6,985 bases of DNA from assembly GCA_947380285.1 (NCBI GenBank), contig CANCQD010000112.1, forward strand, positions 1 through 6,985, read 5' to 3'. Shown here in pieces: positions 1 to 6,634 of this stretch; position 1 is the first letter of the stretch, and each line of letters starts with the position of its first letter. The DNA comes from Burkholderiaceae bacterium. GTDB lineage: Bacteria; Pseudomonadota; Gammaproteobacteria; Burkholderiales; Burkholderiaceae. The notes beneath the pieces are model-generated. The model worked only from the letters and a program-made list of their open reading frames with translations, made no database searches and was not told where the DNA came from. The position numbers were made by a program, and so were the translations under genes.

Positions 1-146
1 TGGTGGATACCTATGGTGTTGATTCCAAGAAACTCCGAATGCTAAGCTGCAAAGAAGTCAGCAAACTCAGGAAGCAGATTCAAGAGATGAAGGCTAAAGA
101 TGATGCCTATGGTCTTGAATCTGTTATCAAGTCCTATAGACCGTAA
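1..146 (+). CDS. 3' end of an unrecognised protein gene (5' truncated by window)
   Basis: The reading frame beginning at base 3 is open from the window edge to a TAA at 144-146, giving 47 C-terminal residues that end in SVIKSYRP. The fragment is hydrophilic and rich in Lys, with a probable amphipathic helical stretch around KEVSKLRKQIQEMKAK. I do not recognise the family, and the true start lies outside the window, although a GTG at 3-5 cannot be excluded as a start. It is coding rather than spacer by its protein-like composition and its clean stop just before a palindrome (163-180). Confidence is moderate because only 47 codons are visible. Confidence 0.5.
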   Translation, partial: VDTYGVDSKKLRMLSCKEVSKLRKQIQEMKAKDDAYGLESVIKSYRP

Positions 147-162
147 TTAGACGACTGTTCAC

Positions 163-180
163 TCAAGACATTTGTCTTGA
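163..180. promoter_or_regulatory. 18-bp palindrome between the upstream gene and usp
   Basis: Two perfect 8-bp arms, TCAAGACA and TGTCTTGA, are separated by TT. The site begins 16 bp after the stop of the upstream gene and ends 41 bp before the usp start. A dyad this compact could be a repressor-type operator for the usp gene, or the stem of a weak terminator for the upstream gene, since it is followed by TTGATTTG but not by a proper T run. The sequence alone does not decide between these. Confidence 0.4.
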
Positions 181-221
181 TTTGAAAATTACCAGCACCA
201 AATAAAGAAAAGGCAAATGAA

Positions 222-647
222 ATGAAAATACTGATACCTGTAGATGGCTCAAAACCCTCCTTGAATGCCGTTAAGTATGTTGTCAAGCTTGCCAAGAATT
301 CTCGCAGCCCCGTCAATGTGACTTTGGTAAGCGTCCACGATGATGTTGGTCTTAACCATGTCAAGCAATTTGTTTCCAAAAGCGTAGTAGATGACTACCT
401 AAGAGAAATCAGTGAAAAAGAATTAAAGTCAGCCCAGAAAGTATTGGTTGCAGCCGGCATCAAACATAATATGGCTATTAAATATGGGCATATCTCTGAA
501 GAGATTATTGCCTTGGCCAATAAAGACAAAGTTGACATCATCGTCATGGGTGTCAAGGGACGTAGTGGCTTGCTAGATGTTCTGATTGGCTCAGTAGCTC
601 AAAGGGTTTCTAGCTCAGCAAAGCAACCTGTTCTATTGGTGAAGTAG
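222..647 (+). CDS. Universal stress protein, UspA family (ATP-binding type)
   Basis: This 141-residue protein has the length and Rossmann-like alternating fold of a single-domain Usp. It starts MKILIPVDGS, with the conserved Asp8 near the nucleotide site, and ends in the characteristic C-terminal strand PVLLVK. The nucleotide loop G-x2-G-x9-G-S is intact (Gly110, Gly113, Gly123, Ser124), which in this family marks ATP-binding members such as MJ0577 rather than the non-binding UspA type. Such cytoplasmic proteins dimerise and modulate stress or energy-linked processes. The start at 222 is preceded by an AAAAGG-like ribosome site at about 208-213; an ATG at 217 is out of frame. It lies 73 bp ahead of the sbtA-like gene on the same strand with no hairpin between them, so co-transcription is possible. 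The family assignment is secure; the specific role is not known. Confidence 0.93.
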   Translation: MKILIPVDGSKPSLNAVKYVVKLAKNSRSPVNVTLVSVHDDVGLNHVKQFVSKSVVDDYLREISEKELKSAQKVLVAAGIKHNMAIKYGHISEEIIALANKDKVDIIVMGVKGRSGLLDVLIGSVAQRVSSSAKQPVLLVK

Positions 648-720
648 CTTTTGTATATGCCTAAAGTCTTAAAAATTGTGGGGGCAAGAATAAACTCTTA
701 GTAAGACATAGAATATATTG

Positions 721-1689
721 ATGACCAATTTCCTTGACCCCGCCATACTATTTTTTATCTTTGGGGTATTCGCAGGATCAGTCAAATCCAACCTAGAAAT
801 TCCGCCGCAAATTTCTCGGTTTCTGTCGCTCTATTTATTAATGGCCTTAGGACTTAAGGGCGGGTTTGCTCTTCACAAGTCTGGGTTCACTAGCGAAATT
901 GCTTTCTCTCTAGGATTGGCAGTATTCCTTGCCACCATCATTCCCATCATTGGATACTGGATATTAAGAAGAAAGTTGGGCGCCTTTGATGCTGCAGCAA
1001 TTGCAGCAACCTATGGATCGGTTAGCGCTGTTACTTTTATTACTGCCACGCAATACTTAGATCAATTCAACATCGCCTACGGTGGTCACATGGCAGCAGC
1101 GATGGCACTCATGGAATCTCCTGCAATCATATTAGCGATAGTGTTAGCGAATAAGGCAAGAGCATCTGTGGCGCCTGATCCAATATCCAAGCAAGAACCT
1201 GCTGGCATCACCAAAATACTGCATGAGTCATTTACTGATGGTGCGCAACTTCTATTGCTGGGATCAATGGCGGTCGCCCTCATTAGCGGCGAGTCTGGAC
1301 AAAAATTAATGGCACCCTTCTCCATTGACTTGTTTAAGGGCATGCTGGCTTTTTTCCTGCTGGACATGGGGCTGATGGCCGCTAGAAACTTCAAAGGCTT
1401 AAAAGGTAAGCCGCCCATTACCTTGCTGTACGCCATTGGTTCACCGCTGTCTCATGCATTGCTAGCGCTGGCACTTTGCAAAATGATTGGACTTCCACTG
1501 GGAAATACCATCTTGCTAATGGTGCTTGCCTCTAGCGCATCCTATATTGCAGTTCCCGCAGTGTTACGCCATGCACTACCCGAAGTGAATCCAGCCCTGT
1601 ACATGGGAATGTCTTTGGGAGTCACATTCCCGTTCAACATTATCTTAGGCATCCCGCTGTACACCATCATTGCCACTTATTTCTTATAG
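721..1689 (+). CDS. sbtA: SbtA-family sodium-dependent bicarbonate transporter
   Basis: The 322-residue inner-membrane protein has about ten hydrophobic segments in two inverted halves, as in cyanobacterial SbtA (formerly DUF897), which imports HCO3- with Na+. Recognisable family blocks are ALGLKGG (43-48), ATYGSVSAVTF (96-106), MESPAI (131-136), FFLLDMGL (211-218), GSPLSHALLAL (240-250), SSASYIAVPAVLRHALPEVN (271-290) and GVTFPFNI (300-307). The YGSVSAVTF and SASYIAVPA blocks correspond to the two helix breaks that form the ion and bicarbonate site. It is shorter than the roughly 370-residue cyanobacterial protein, mainly because the central cytoplasmic loop (about 144-172) is short. I chose the ATG at 721 over the in-frame TTG at 718; neither has a strong Shine-Dalgarno. 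In a heterotroph it could feed anaplerotic carboxylation. No SbtB PII-like gene is adjacent; a Usp gene is instead. Confidence 0.9.
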   Translation: MTNFLDPAILFFIFGVFAGSVKSNLEIPPQISRFLSLYLLMALGLKGGFALHKSGFTSEIAFSLGLAVFLATIIPIIGYWILRRKLGAFDAAAIAATYGSVSAVTFITATQYLDQFNIAYGGHMAAAMALMESPAIILAIVLANKARASVAPDPISKQEPAGITKILHESFTDGAQLLLLGSMAVALISGESGQKLMAPFSIDLFKGMLAFFLLDMGLMAARNFKGLKGKPPITLLYAIGSPLSHALLALALCKMIGLPLGNTILLMVLASSASYIAVPAVLRHALPEVNPALYMGMSLGVTFPFNIILGIPLYTIIATYFL

Positions 1690-1702
1690 AAACTCACCCC
1701 AC

Positions 1703-2311
1703 CTAATCCAACCAGGCCGAATGTTTCTGCATCACCGCATTAAATAAGTCAGACTCCAGATGTTGGGTAAGCCATCTTTTGGTTTCGGGTATGGGTAGCT
1801 GCTCAAATCTTTTTGTGTCGACCATTGAAAACTGTCTAATAAACGGAAAAATAGCGATGTCTATCCAAGACATCTTGTTGCCCAACAAGTATTGAGAGTT
1901 TTTCAAAACTCTCTCCATTGGCAGCAACATCAATTCCAGGGCTTCATGAAGAACTGCATCTTGGTCCAACTCCGGGAATCGATTGGGATACTTATATTGA
2001 TCCAATAGCAATTTAAATCGACCATCATTTTTTTCAATCCATACTTGAGCTTTGGCCTCATCTACATTTCCCAAGTTATCTGGATCAGATTGTTCGATTG
2101 CCCAGCACATGATATCAACGCTCTGATCCAAAACTAAGCCATCAAGACAGAGCACAGGAACTGTTCCCTTAGGGGATGCCAGCAGCATTGATTGAGGCTT
2201 ATGACGTAGGTCAATCTCGCGATGCTCAACCTCAATACCGGCGTATTTCAAAGCCATGCGTGCGCGCATTGCATAGGGGCATCTACGATAAGAATACAAA
2301 ATAGGCTTCAT
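1703..2311 (-). CDS. Glutathione S-transferase family protein (Cys-type, CPYA motif)
   Basis: This 202-residue cytosolic protein has an N-terminal thioredoxin-like domain (about 1-75) and an all-helical C-terminal domain (about 85-200), the usual GST layout and length. The active-site motif is CPYAMR with Cys11, as in omega, beta and glutaredoxin-like GSTs that work by a cysteine thiol rather than Tyr or Ser. The cis-proline motif TVPVL (Pro52) and the LDQSVDIM segment (Gln63, Ser64), which binds the gamma-glutamyl part of glutathione, follow. I start at the ATG ending at 2311 because MKPILYSYRRCPYAMRARMA is the expected first strand and helix of the fold. The frame is open for 29 more codons to 2398, but those residues look non-homologous; no start has a clear ribosome site. 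It converges on sbtA with only 13 bp between stops. The substrate is unknown. Confidence 0.88.
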   Translation of the reverse strand: MKPILYSYRRCPYAMRARMALKYAGIEVEHREIDLRHKPQSMLLASPKGTVPVLCLDGLVLDQSVDIMCWAIEQSDPDNLGNVDEAKAQVWIEKNDGRFKLLLDQYKYPNRFPELDQDAVLHEALELMLLPMERVLKNSQYLLGNKMSWIDIAIFPFIRQFSMVDTKRFEQLPIPETKRWLTQHLESDLFNAVMQKHSAWLD

Positions 2312-2500
2312 GTAAGCAATGGTTGATTGAATGTTTATTTTCAGAGTGAAGGCGGTCATAACAGCCTGTAATTCATTCAAATATAGACGAAATCCCATAG
2401 ATTGGATAACGGGAAGGTCCTCCCCAAACTTCAGGTTTGACCCTTAATCAGTCAATTGCTCATTAGGCGCCTTAAATGGCAGCAAAGCCAAAAGATTGGG

Positions 2501-2506
2501 TAGAAT
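2501..2506 (+). promoter_or_regulatory. Possible -10 element ahead of the DUF3300 gene
   Basis: TAGAAT matches the sigma-70 consensus at five of six positions and would place the transcript start about 25 bp before the ATG at 2538. No good -35 hexamer sits 16-18 bp upstream, so the call is weak. The 226-bp divergent gap (2312-2537) must contain promoters for both this gene and the GST gene, but I cannot place the GST promoter. Confidence 0.25.
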
Positions 2507-2537
2507 ATTTTCTCTACCTATTGATAAGGATGCGCTA

Positions 2538-3743
2538 ATGTTGGCACCAAATAAAAGGGGCATGCCCTCTCGATTACTAGCCGGAATCTTAATGACTGCA
2601 CTTAGCCTGCCAGCTATCGTTCCAGTTACCTATGCTCAAAGCAGCAACCAAGCTCAAGCCAGCAAGCAATCTCAAGCTCAATTAGAAGCGCTGGTAGCGC
2701 CCATAGCCTTATATCCAGATTCTTTAGTTTCACAAATTCTGATGGCCTCTACTTATCCATTAGAAGTCTCAGAGGCAACCAATTGGTTGCGTGCCAATAG
2801 CAAACTCAAAGGTGATGCACTCAATAGCGCATTACAACAACAAAATTGGGATGCCAGTGTTAAGTCTTTGGTGTCCTTCCCACCTGTTCTAGAGATGATG
2901 GGTTCACAACTAAGTTGGACACAAAACTTAGGCAATGCTGTACTAGCCCAACAATCCGACACCATGGCAGCGATTCAAGCCTTGCGCGCTAAAGCAAAGA
3001 AATCGGGTTCCCTGCAATCCAATAGTCAGCAAACCGTCACCACCCAAGGGAATGGCTCATCTGAAGTGATCATCATTCAACCGACCAACCCACAAGTAGT
3101 TTATGTGCCCTCCTATAACCCAACGGTGGTCTATGGCGCATGGCCATACCCAGCTTACCCACCAGTCGCATACTATCCACCCGGATACGTAGCAGGTACA
3201 GCCCTACTTTCCTTTGGAGTTGGCATGGCCGTAGGCGCAGCCCTTTGGGGTGGATGTCATTGGGGTGGTGGTTACGGCGGCGGCAACTCACTTACTGTTA
3301 ATAACAATACCTACAATAACTTCAATCGCACAACCAATAGCAATTGGAATGGCAATAAATCGGGCACCAGCGACTGGAAGTCAGATGCACAACGTCGCAA
3401 TGCCAATATGGGCGGCGGCACTGCAAATCGTGATGCCGAACGTGACCAACTTCGCCAAAACCTACAACATAATGGCATTAGTAGCGAAGACCGCGGCAAT
3501 ATGGGTAATGCAGGCAATCGTGATGGTAGTCGCAGCAGCAATGGCAATAGTGATCGCTCTAGCGATCGCACCCAAGGAAATCGCGATAGTGGGTCTAGTA
3601 ATTTTAAAAATGATTCCAGCGGCTTTGGTGATGCACGCGGCGCTAAATTTAATGGCGGTAGTGATCGCTTCGGCGGCGGTAGTGCACGCTCAGGTGGCGA
3701 CCACTTCGGCGGTGGCGGTGGCGGCTATAGAGGCAGACGCTAA
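2538..3743 (+). CDS. Exported DUF3300 domain protein with Gly/Asn-rich tail
   Basis: The 401-residue protein starts at an ATG with AAGGA seven bases upstream; an in-frame TTG at 2496 is less likely. Residues 1-33 form a signal peptide ending in TYA before Gln34. The DUF3300 domain spans roughly 45-210: it begins QLEALVAPIALYPDSLVSQI, includes STYPLEV and NWDASVKSLVSFPPVL, and ends in a Tyr/Pro-rich block with VVYVPSYNPTVVYG. A hydrophobic Gly/Ala segment (about 219-237) may associate with a membrane. From about 245 to the end the sequence is low-complexity, rich in Gly, Asn, Ser, Asp and Arg, with repeated RFGGG-like units at the end. DUF3300 proteins are widespread in Proteobacteria and to my knowledge uncharacterised; an envelope or secreted location is inferred from the signal peptide. 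It probably shares a transcript with the gene 47 bp downstream. Confidence 0.9.
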   Translation: MLAPNKRGMPSRLLAGILMTALSLPAIVPVTYAQSSNQAQASKQSQAQLEALVAPIALYPDSLVSQILMASTYPLEVSEATNWLRANSKLKGDALNSALQQQNWDASVKSLVSFPPVLEMMGSQLSWTQNLGNAVLAQQSDTMAAIQALRAKAKKSGSLQSNSQQTVTTQGNGSSEVIIIQPTNPQVVYVPSYNPTVVYGAWPYPAYPPVAYYPPGYVAGTALLSFGVGMAVGAALWGGCHWGGGYGGGNSLTVNNNTYNNFNRTTNSNWNGNKSGTSDWKSDAQRRNANMGGGTANRDAERDQLRQNLQHNGISSEDRGNMGNAGNRDGSRSSNGNSDRSSDRTQGNRDSGSSNFKNDSSGFGDARGAKFNGGSDRFGGGSARSGGDHFGGGGGGYRGRR

Positions 3744-3790
3744 AAAAATTATTCCCACTTAAAGATTACGACTAATACGAAAGAACAAAC

Positions 3791-4144
3791 ATGAAAAAGC
3801 AGATTTTATTATTGGCATTCACTAGCGCAGTATTGGGCTTCTCAAGCAGTTCTCAGGCGGCCAACATGATTAGCACTCAGGAACTCTTGCAAGACTGTAA
3901 AGGTACTAACGGCACTTTTATTACCTGTGAGATTTATGGTCAAGCCGTCTACGATACTTATTTGGTAACCCGCAATCCAAAATCAGCCCCAGAATTTATT
4001 TGCGTAAAGCAGCCTGCACCAACGCGCAAGGAAGTAATTCAGGACTATGTCAAATGGGCCGAAGCAAATCCTAAATATGCGACTGAACCAGCAGCCGATA
4101 CCATTCTGCGTTTCTTAGCAGGAAAATTTCCTTGCGGAAAATAA
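3791..4144 (+). CDS. Small secreted four-cysteine protein, Rap1a/Tai immunity family-like
   Basis: This 117-residue protein has a clear signal peptide (MKKQILLLAF through SQA, cleavage near residue 23) and a mature part of about 94 residues with four cysteines, Cys36, Cys46, Cys71 and Cys115. The arrangement resembles the Rap1a/Tai family (the periplasmic immunity proteins to type VI amidase effectors): an early Cys pair around a GTFITCEIYGQAVYD block, a C-V-K-Q-P segment, a helix VIQDYVKWAEANP, and the ending ILRFLAGKFPC. The family call is from memory of this pattern and is not proven. No amidase effector or type VI gene is present in the window. It lies 47 bp after the DUF3300 gene on the same strand and ends before a strong hairpin. 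Its ribosome site is poor (GAAAGA). It may be a stand-alone periplasmic protein rather than a true immunity factor. Confidence 0.72.
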   Translation: MKKQILLLAFTSAVLGFSSSSQAANMISTQELLQDCKGTNGTFITCEIYGQAVYDTYLVTRNPKSAPEFICVKQPAPTRKEVIQDYVKWAEANPKYATEPAADTILRFLAGKFPCGK

Positions 4145-4170
4145 ACTTCCGTAAGCAGTAATAGCATTTC

Positions 4171-4206
4171 AAGCAATCAGGCCACTTACGAGTGGCCTGA
4201 TTGCTT
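4171..4206. terminator. Perfect 16-bp hairpin between convergent genes
   Basis: Arms 4171-4186 and 4191-4206 are exact reverse complements around a TACG loop. The hairpin lies 26 bp after the stop of the Rap1a-like gene and 24 bp after the stop of the convergent Gly-rich gene at 4231, as a shared bidirectional terminator would. Neither side carries a long T run (only TTGCTT on the plus strand), so it may act as an attenuating or RNA-stabilising stem as much as a classical intrinsic terminator. Confidence 0.75.
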
Positions 4207-4230
4207 AGGAATACTCAGGATTCATCACAT

Positions 4231-4545
4231 TCAATAGTGCACTCTTTGCCAGCCACTAGGGCAAGCCTGTGTTTGGGGATAGTAAAGCCCGTTCTCTGGA
4301 CAATAAGCAGCAGTTTGAGGTTGCGGTGGGTAGGCATACTGCGGTGCGTAGTAAACCGGGGCTGGCCTGTTGTACGCATTAGCCACAACAACTCCAGCAA
4401 CAGCACCTACTGCGAATGGCGCCCAACCGCCACGCCAACCACCATTGCCACCGTAATAACCACCTCTACCGCCATGAGCACTGGCTGAAGTAGCCAATCC
4501 AGCAAGCATTACCCCTGTAAGCAGGCAAATCAGTATTTTCTTCAT
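4231..4545 (-). CDS. Small exported Gly/Tyr/Pro-rich protein with C-terminal two-cysteine motif
   Basis: The 104-residue product begins with a typical signal peptide (MKKILICLLTGVMLAG, cleavage after ASA at about residue 23). Next come a His/Gly/Tyr-rich stretch HGGRGGYYGGNGGWRGGW, a hydrophobic Gly/Ala/Val segment (42-57) that could span or insert into a membrane, a Pro/Tyr-rich linker (60-78), and a conserved-looking C-terminal module YCPENGLYYPQTQACPSGWQ with Cys82 and Cys95, which could form one disulfide. The start is well supported by GGGAGG five bases upstream. Similar small proteins are common in Burkholderiales genomes as hypothetical exported proteins; I know of no assigned function. 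It is convergent with the Rap1a-like gene. Its Gly-rich plus hydrophobic layout echoes that of the DUF3300 protein, but they are not obviously homologous. Confidence 0.85.
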   Translation of the reverse strand: MKKILICLLTGVMLAGLATSASAHGGRGGYYGGNGGWRGGWAPFAVGAVAGVVVANAYNRPAPVYYAPQYAYPPQPQTAAYCPENGLYYPQTQACPSGWQRVHY

Positions 4546-4623
4546 GCAGACCTCCCAGTCATCAAGGAACTTTGTCCTTTCCTACATAACGGGTTAGGCT
4601 TACAGCGAGTTGACACTCTTACA

Positions 4624-4797
4624 TTAAATACTTTTGGACCCATCTGAGGGACTCTTTTTAGCCCTACAGGCATCCGAACAGTATTTGATGGATTCCCAAT
4701 TTTTAGCCCAGGACTTTCTCCAGGTCATTTCTTTTTTACACGCAACGCAGATCTTGCTTGGTAGAAAACTTTTGTTTCCCTTGAATGATGTTTTCAT
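4624..4797 (-). CDS. DUF2256 zinc-ribbon-like small protein, photolyase partner
   Basis: This 57-residue protein is read from ATG (4797-4795) to TAA (4626-4624). It begins MKTSFKGNKSFLPSKICVAC and carries a paired cysteine arrangement C17-x2-C20 and C40-x3-C44, separated by the WRKSWAKNWESIKYC region. That is the DUF2256 signature: CxxC, WRKxW, W, YCSxxCR. Four cysteines with this spacing suggest a structural zinc site. The start is only 5 bp after the stop of the photolyase gene, and no independent ribosome site is visible, so it is probably translated by coupling. DUF2256 genes are, from my knowledge of the family, often found beside cryptochrome/photolyase genes; their role is not established. 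The plus-strand frame covering 4634-4873 is a shadow of this gene. Confidence 0.9.
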   Translation of the reverse strand: MKTSFKGNKSFLPSKICVACKKEMTWRKSWAKNWESIKYCSDACRAKKSPSDGSKSI

Positions 4798-4802
4798 GAT
4801 TA

Positions 4803-6338
4803 CTAGAGGTCATCAAGTTGATTCAAAATGCGTTTGGCATGAAGCGTTATTTCCTGTTGATCTTCATCACTGATTCTTTTGAGGTTGGCAGTCATTAATC
4901 TAGTCCTTGGGCTGGCCTCAAATTGATCTCGATGCTTGATGAGGAAATTCCAATACAAAGTAGTCATAGGACAAGCCTCTTGCCCATAACGAACCTCGGG
5001 CTTGTACTTGCAAGAGCCGCAATAGTTGCTCATCCGTTTGATATAGGCACCACTCGCTATGTAAGGCTTACTGGTAAATCTACCGCCATTCGCAAATAAC
5101 GCCATGCCTGCCGTATTAGGCAACTCAACCCATTCAATTGCGTCTACGTAGATTGCTAAATACCACTCACATACTTCCTGAGGCAGAATTTCCGCTAACA
5201 GCGCAAAATTTCCTGTCACCATTAAGCGCTGAATATGGTGTGCATAGCCGTATTGCAGTGTTTGGCCAATCGCGTCCTGCATGCAGGCCATTTGCGTTTT
5301 TCCGGTCCAATACCATTTGGGTAATGGATTTTGGTGTTCGTAATAATTGTCCTTTGCCATCTGAGGCATATCAAGCCAATACATGCCTCTTACAAACTCG
5401 CGCCACCCCAAAATTTGTCGAATAAAGCCCTCGATGGTCGATAGATCTAAGGAATACTTTTTCCAGGCGACCAGAACCGCATCTACTACTTCACGGGGAT
5501 TGAGTAACTTCAGATTGAGCGAACTCGACAATATAGAATGCCACCCAAATGGGGTGTCTATCCACATAGCATCTTGATATACACCGAAGTTTCTCAGGCG
5601 ATATTCAACAAAATACTCTAGCGCTTGAACAGCTTGATCTCTAGTAACCGGCCAATTAAATGACTTTAATGATCCAGGATGATCTGGATAAGTCTTTTCA
5701 ACAAACGCCAACACTTCCTGTGTAATGGCATCTATCTCAAATGCTGCGGGAGCATCAATAATGCCAGGCCCCTTTTTGGGGTAGGGCTTGCGATTATCTT
5801 GATCAAAGTTCCACTGCCCACCCTCAGGATTGCCATCGGCGTCAATCAATACATGGTGTTTCTTGCGCATCAAGCGATAAAAATATTCCAGTCTCAGTTC
5901 TTTTTTATTGGCCGACCACTCCACAAACTCTTGGCGCGAGCAATAAAAGTGATCGTCCTCACGCATCTCCAAATCAATGCTGAGATCTGTTGCCATCACT
6001 TCAATAGCCTGCTTTAAACGCCACTCGCCCGGTTCAATGCAAACTAATTTTTTTATGCTCTTCTTGAGCATTTGCTCTTTGAGTGTCTCCACAATCGTTA
6101 GCGAAGAATCTTTGATATAGGTAAGGGGGTAGCCTAGCGTTTCGACTGACTTTGCAAAGTGACGCATTGCCGAGAGAAATAAAGTGATCTTGGCCTTATG
6201 AGACCAAACGTACTGCGCCTCATTGGCAGATTCAATCATGATGATTTCATCCGACTGAGGATCAAAGTCTCGTAAAGCGGAACTGTTTAAATCAAGCTGA
6301 TCCCCCAGGACTAGGACTAAACGCTGAGGATGCTTCAT
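4803..6338 (-). CDS. Iron-sulfur (6-4) photolyase / cryptochrome, PhrB-CryB class (FeS-BCP)
   Basis: The 511-residue protein matches the deoxyribodipyrimidine photolyase-related family in length and layout. An N-terminal antenna-type domain (about 1-130; [25 protein letters not shown]) precedes the all-helical FAD domain. The four Fe-S ligand cysteines are present: Cys352 (MACMQD), Cys440 and Cys443 ([10 protein letters not shown]) and Cys456 (ACPM). Their spacing is the same as that of Agrobacterium PhrB (350, 438, 441, 454). Also present at the matching +2 positions are the active-site His (His368 in YAHHIQRLM), the flavin-reducing Trp/Tyr residues (Trp344, Trp392, Tyr393) and Tyr426. Proteins of this class bind FAD, 6,7-dimethyl-8-ribityllumazine and a 4Fe-4S cluster; PhrB repairs (6-4) photoproducts, while Rhodobacter CryB is also a light-responsive regulator. 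Repair is the likelier role, but sensing cannot be excluded. The start overlaps the upstream stop as ATGA, with no separate ribosome site. Confidence 0.95.
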   Translation of the reverse strand: MKHPQRLVLVLGDQLDLNSSALRDFDPQSDEIIMIESANEAQYVWSHKAKITLFLSAMRHFAKSVETLGYPLTYIKDSSLTIVETLKEQMLKKSIKKLVCIEPGEWRLKQAIEVMATDLSIDLEMREDDHFYCSRQEFVEWSANKKELRLEYFYRLMRKKHHVLIDADGNPEGGQWNFDQDNRKPYPKKGPGIIDAPAAFEIDAITQEVLAFVEKTYPDHPGSLKSFNWPVTRDQAVQALEYFVEYRLRNFGVYQDAMWIDTPFGWHSILSSSLNLKLLNPREVVDAVLVAWKKYSLDLSTIEGFIRQILGWREFVRGMYWLDMPQMAKDNYYEHQNPLPKWYWTGKTQMACMQDAIGQTLQYGYAHHIQRLMVTGNFALLAEILPQEVCEWYLAIYVDAIEWVELPNTAGMALFANGGRFTSKPYIASGAYIKRMSNYCGSCKYKPEVRYGQEACPMTTLYWNFLIKHRDQFEASPRTRLMTANLKRISDEDQQEITLHAKRILNQLDDL

Positions 6339-6604
6339 TTATTTTTGTATTGAGTTGGGCAATAAGCCCGGGTCACTTCTTCGCTACGCAAAGCACTGTG
6401 CTTAGTCGCTCGTCCAGTGACTCTTTTGCGCCAAAGCTCAAAGGAGCTTCGTTTGAGCTCCTTACGCATAATGGCAATCACCTGAGGCTCGCCCAACCCA
6501 AAGGTTTTTTCAATAGCATCAAATGGCGTGCGATCTTCCCAGGCCATCTCGATTAGACGAGATAAATCAGGTTCTGTGAGGGTCTTGGGGCTTAGTTTTG
6601 GCAC
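6335..6604 (-). CDS. DUF2805 / TIGR03643 family protein, photolyase operon partner
   Basis: This 89-residue basic protein carries the family core MAWEDRTPFDAIEKTFGL (20-37), QVIAIMRKELK (41-51), SSFELWRKRVTGR (53-65) and TKHSALR (67-73). The segment PFDAIEKTFGLGEPQVIAIM reads like a helix-turn-helix, and the following Arg/Lys-rich helix suggests nucleic acid binding; both points are inference. The start is GTG at 6604, the only plausible one, because a TAA lies a few codons upstream in frame and the next ATG (residue 20) would cut into the conserved core. Its ribosome site is poor. The stop overlaps the photolyase start by 4 bp (6335-6338), so the two are translationally coupled. The family is uncharacterised; from memory it recurs next to photolyase-like genes. 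Confidence 0.88.
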   Translation of the reverse strand: MPKLSPKTLTEPDLSRLIEMAWEDRTPFDAIEKTFGLGEPQVIAIMRKELKRSSFELWRKRVTGRATKHSALRSEEVTRAYCPTQYKNK

Positions 6605-6634
6605 CTTACAATTTTAAGACTTATTCAACAAACT

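Noticed and set aside
1086..1436. 116-codon minus-strand frame inside sbtA
   Set aside because: It is the mirror of membrane-helix codons of SbtA, which is supported by many family motifs.
2312..2398. 29-codon N-terminal extension of the GST frame
   Set aside because: The GST fold begins at MKPILYSY; the extra residues do not resemble a targeting signal or domain, and the upstream ATGs have no ribosome site.
2437..2465. TTGACC as a -35 box for the DUF3300 gene
   Set aside because: At 17-bp spacing the -10 would be TCATTA, which fits the consensus poorly.
3250..3762. 170-codon plus-strand frame overlapping the DUF3300 tail
   Set aside because: It is a frame-shifted reading of repetitive Gly/Asn/Ser codons, rich in Ala, Val and Ile with no domain or signal; the DUF3300 frame has the signal peptide, ribosome site and family motifs.
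4564..4579. Short inverted repeat AAGGA/TCCTT downstream of the DUF2256 gene
   Set aside because: A 5-bp stem with a 6-base loop and no T run is too weak to call a terminator for the photolyase operon.
4610..4615. TTGACA -35 hexamer on the plus strand
   Set aside because: No -10 element lies 16-18 bp downstream, and no plus-strand gene follows.
4634..4873. 79-codon plus-strand frame between the Gly-rich and photolyase genes
   Set aside because: It is antisense to the DUF2256 gene and the photolyase 3' end; the minus strand carries the conserved cysteine motifs.
5679..6017. 112-codon plus-strand frame inside the photolyase gene
   Set aside because: It is antisense to a well-supported photolyase frame and has no recognisable features.
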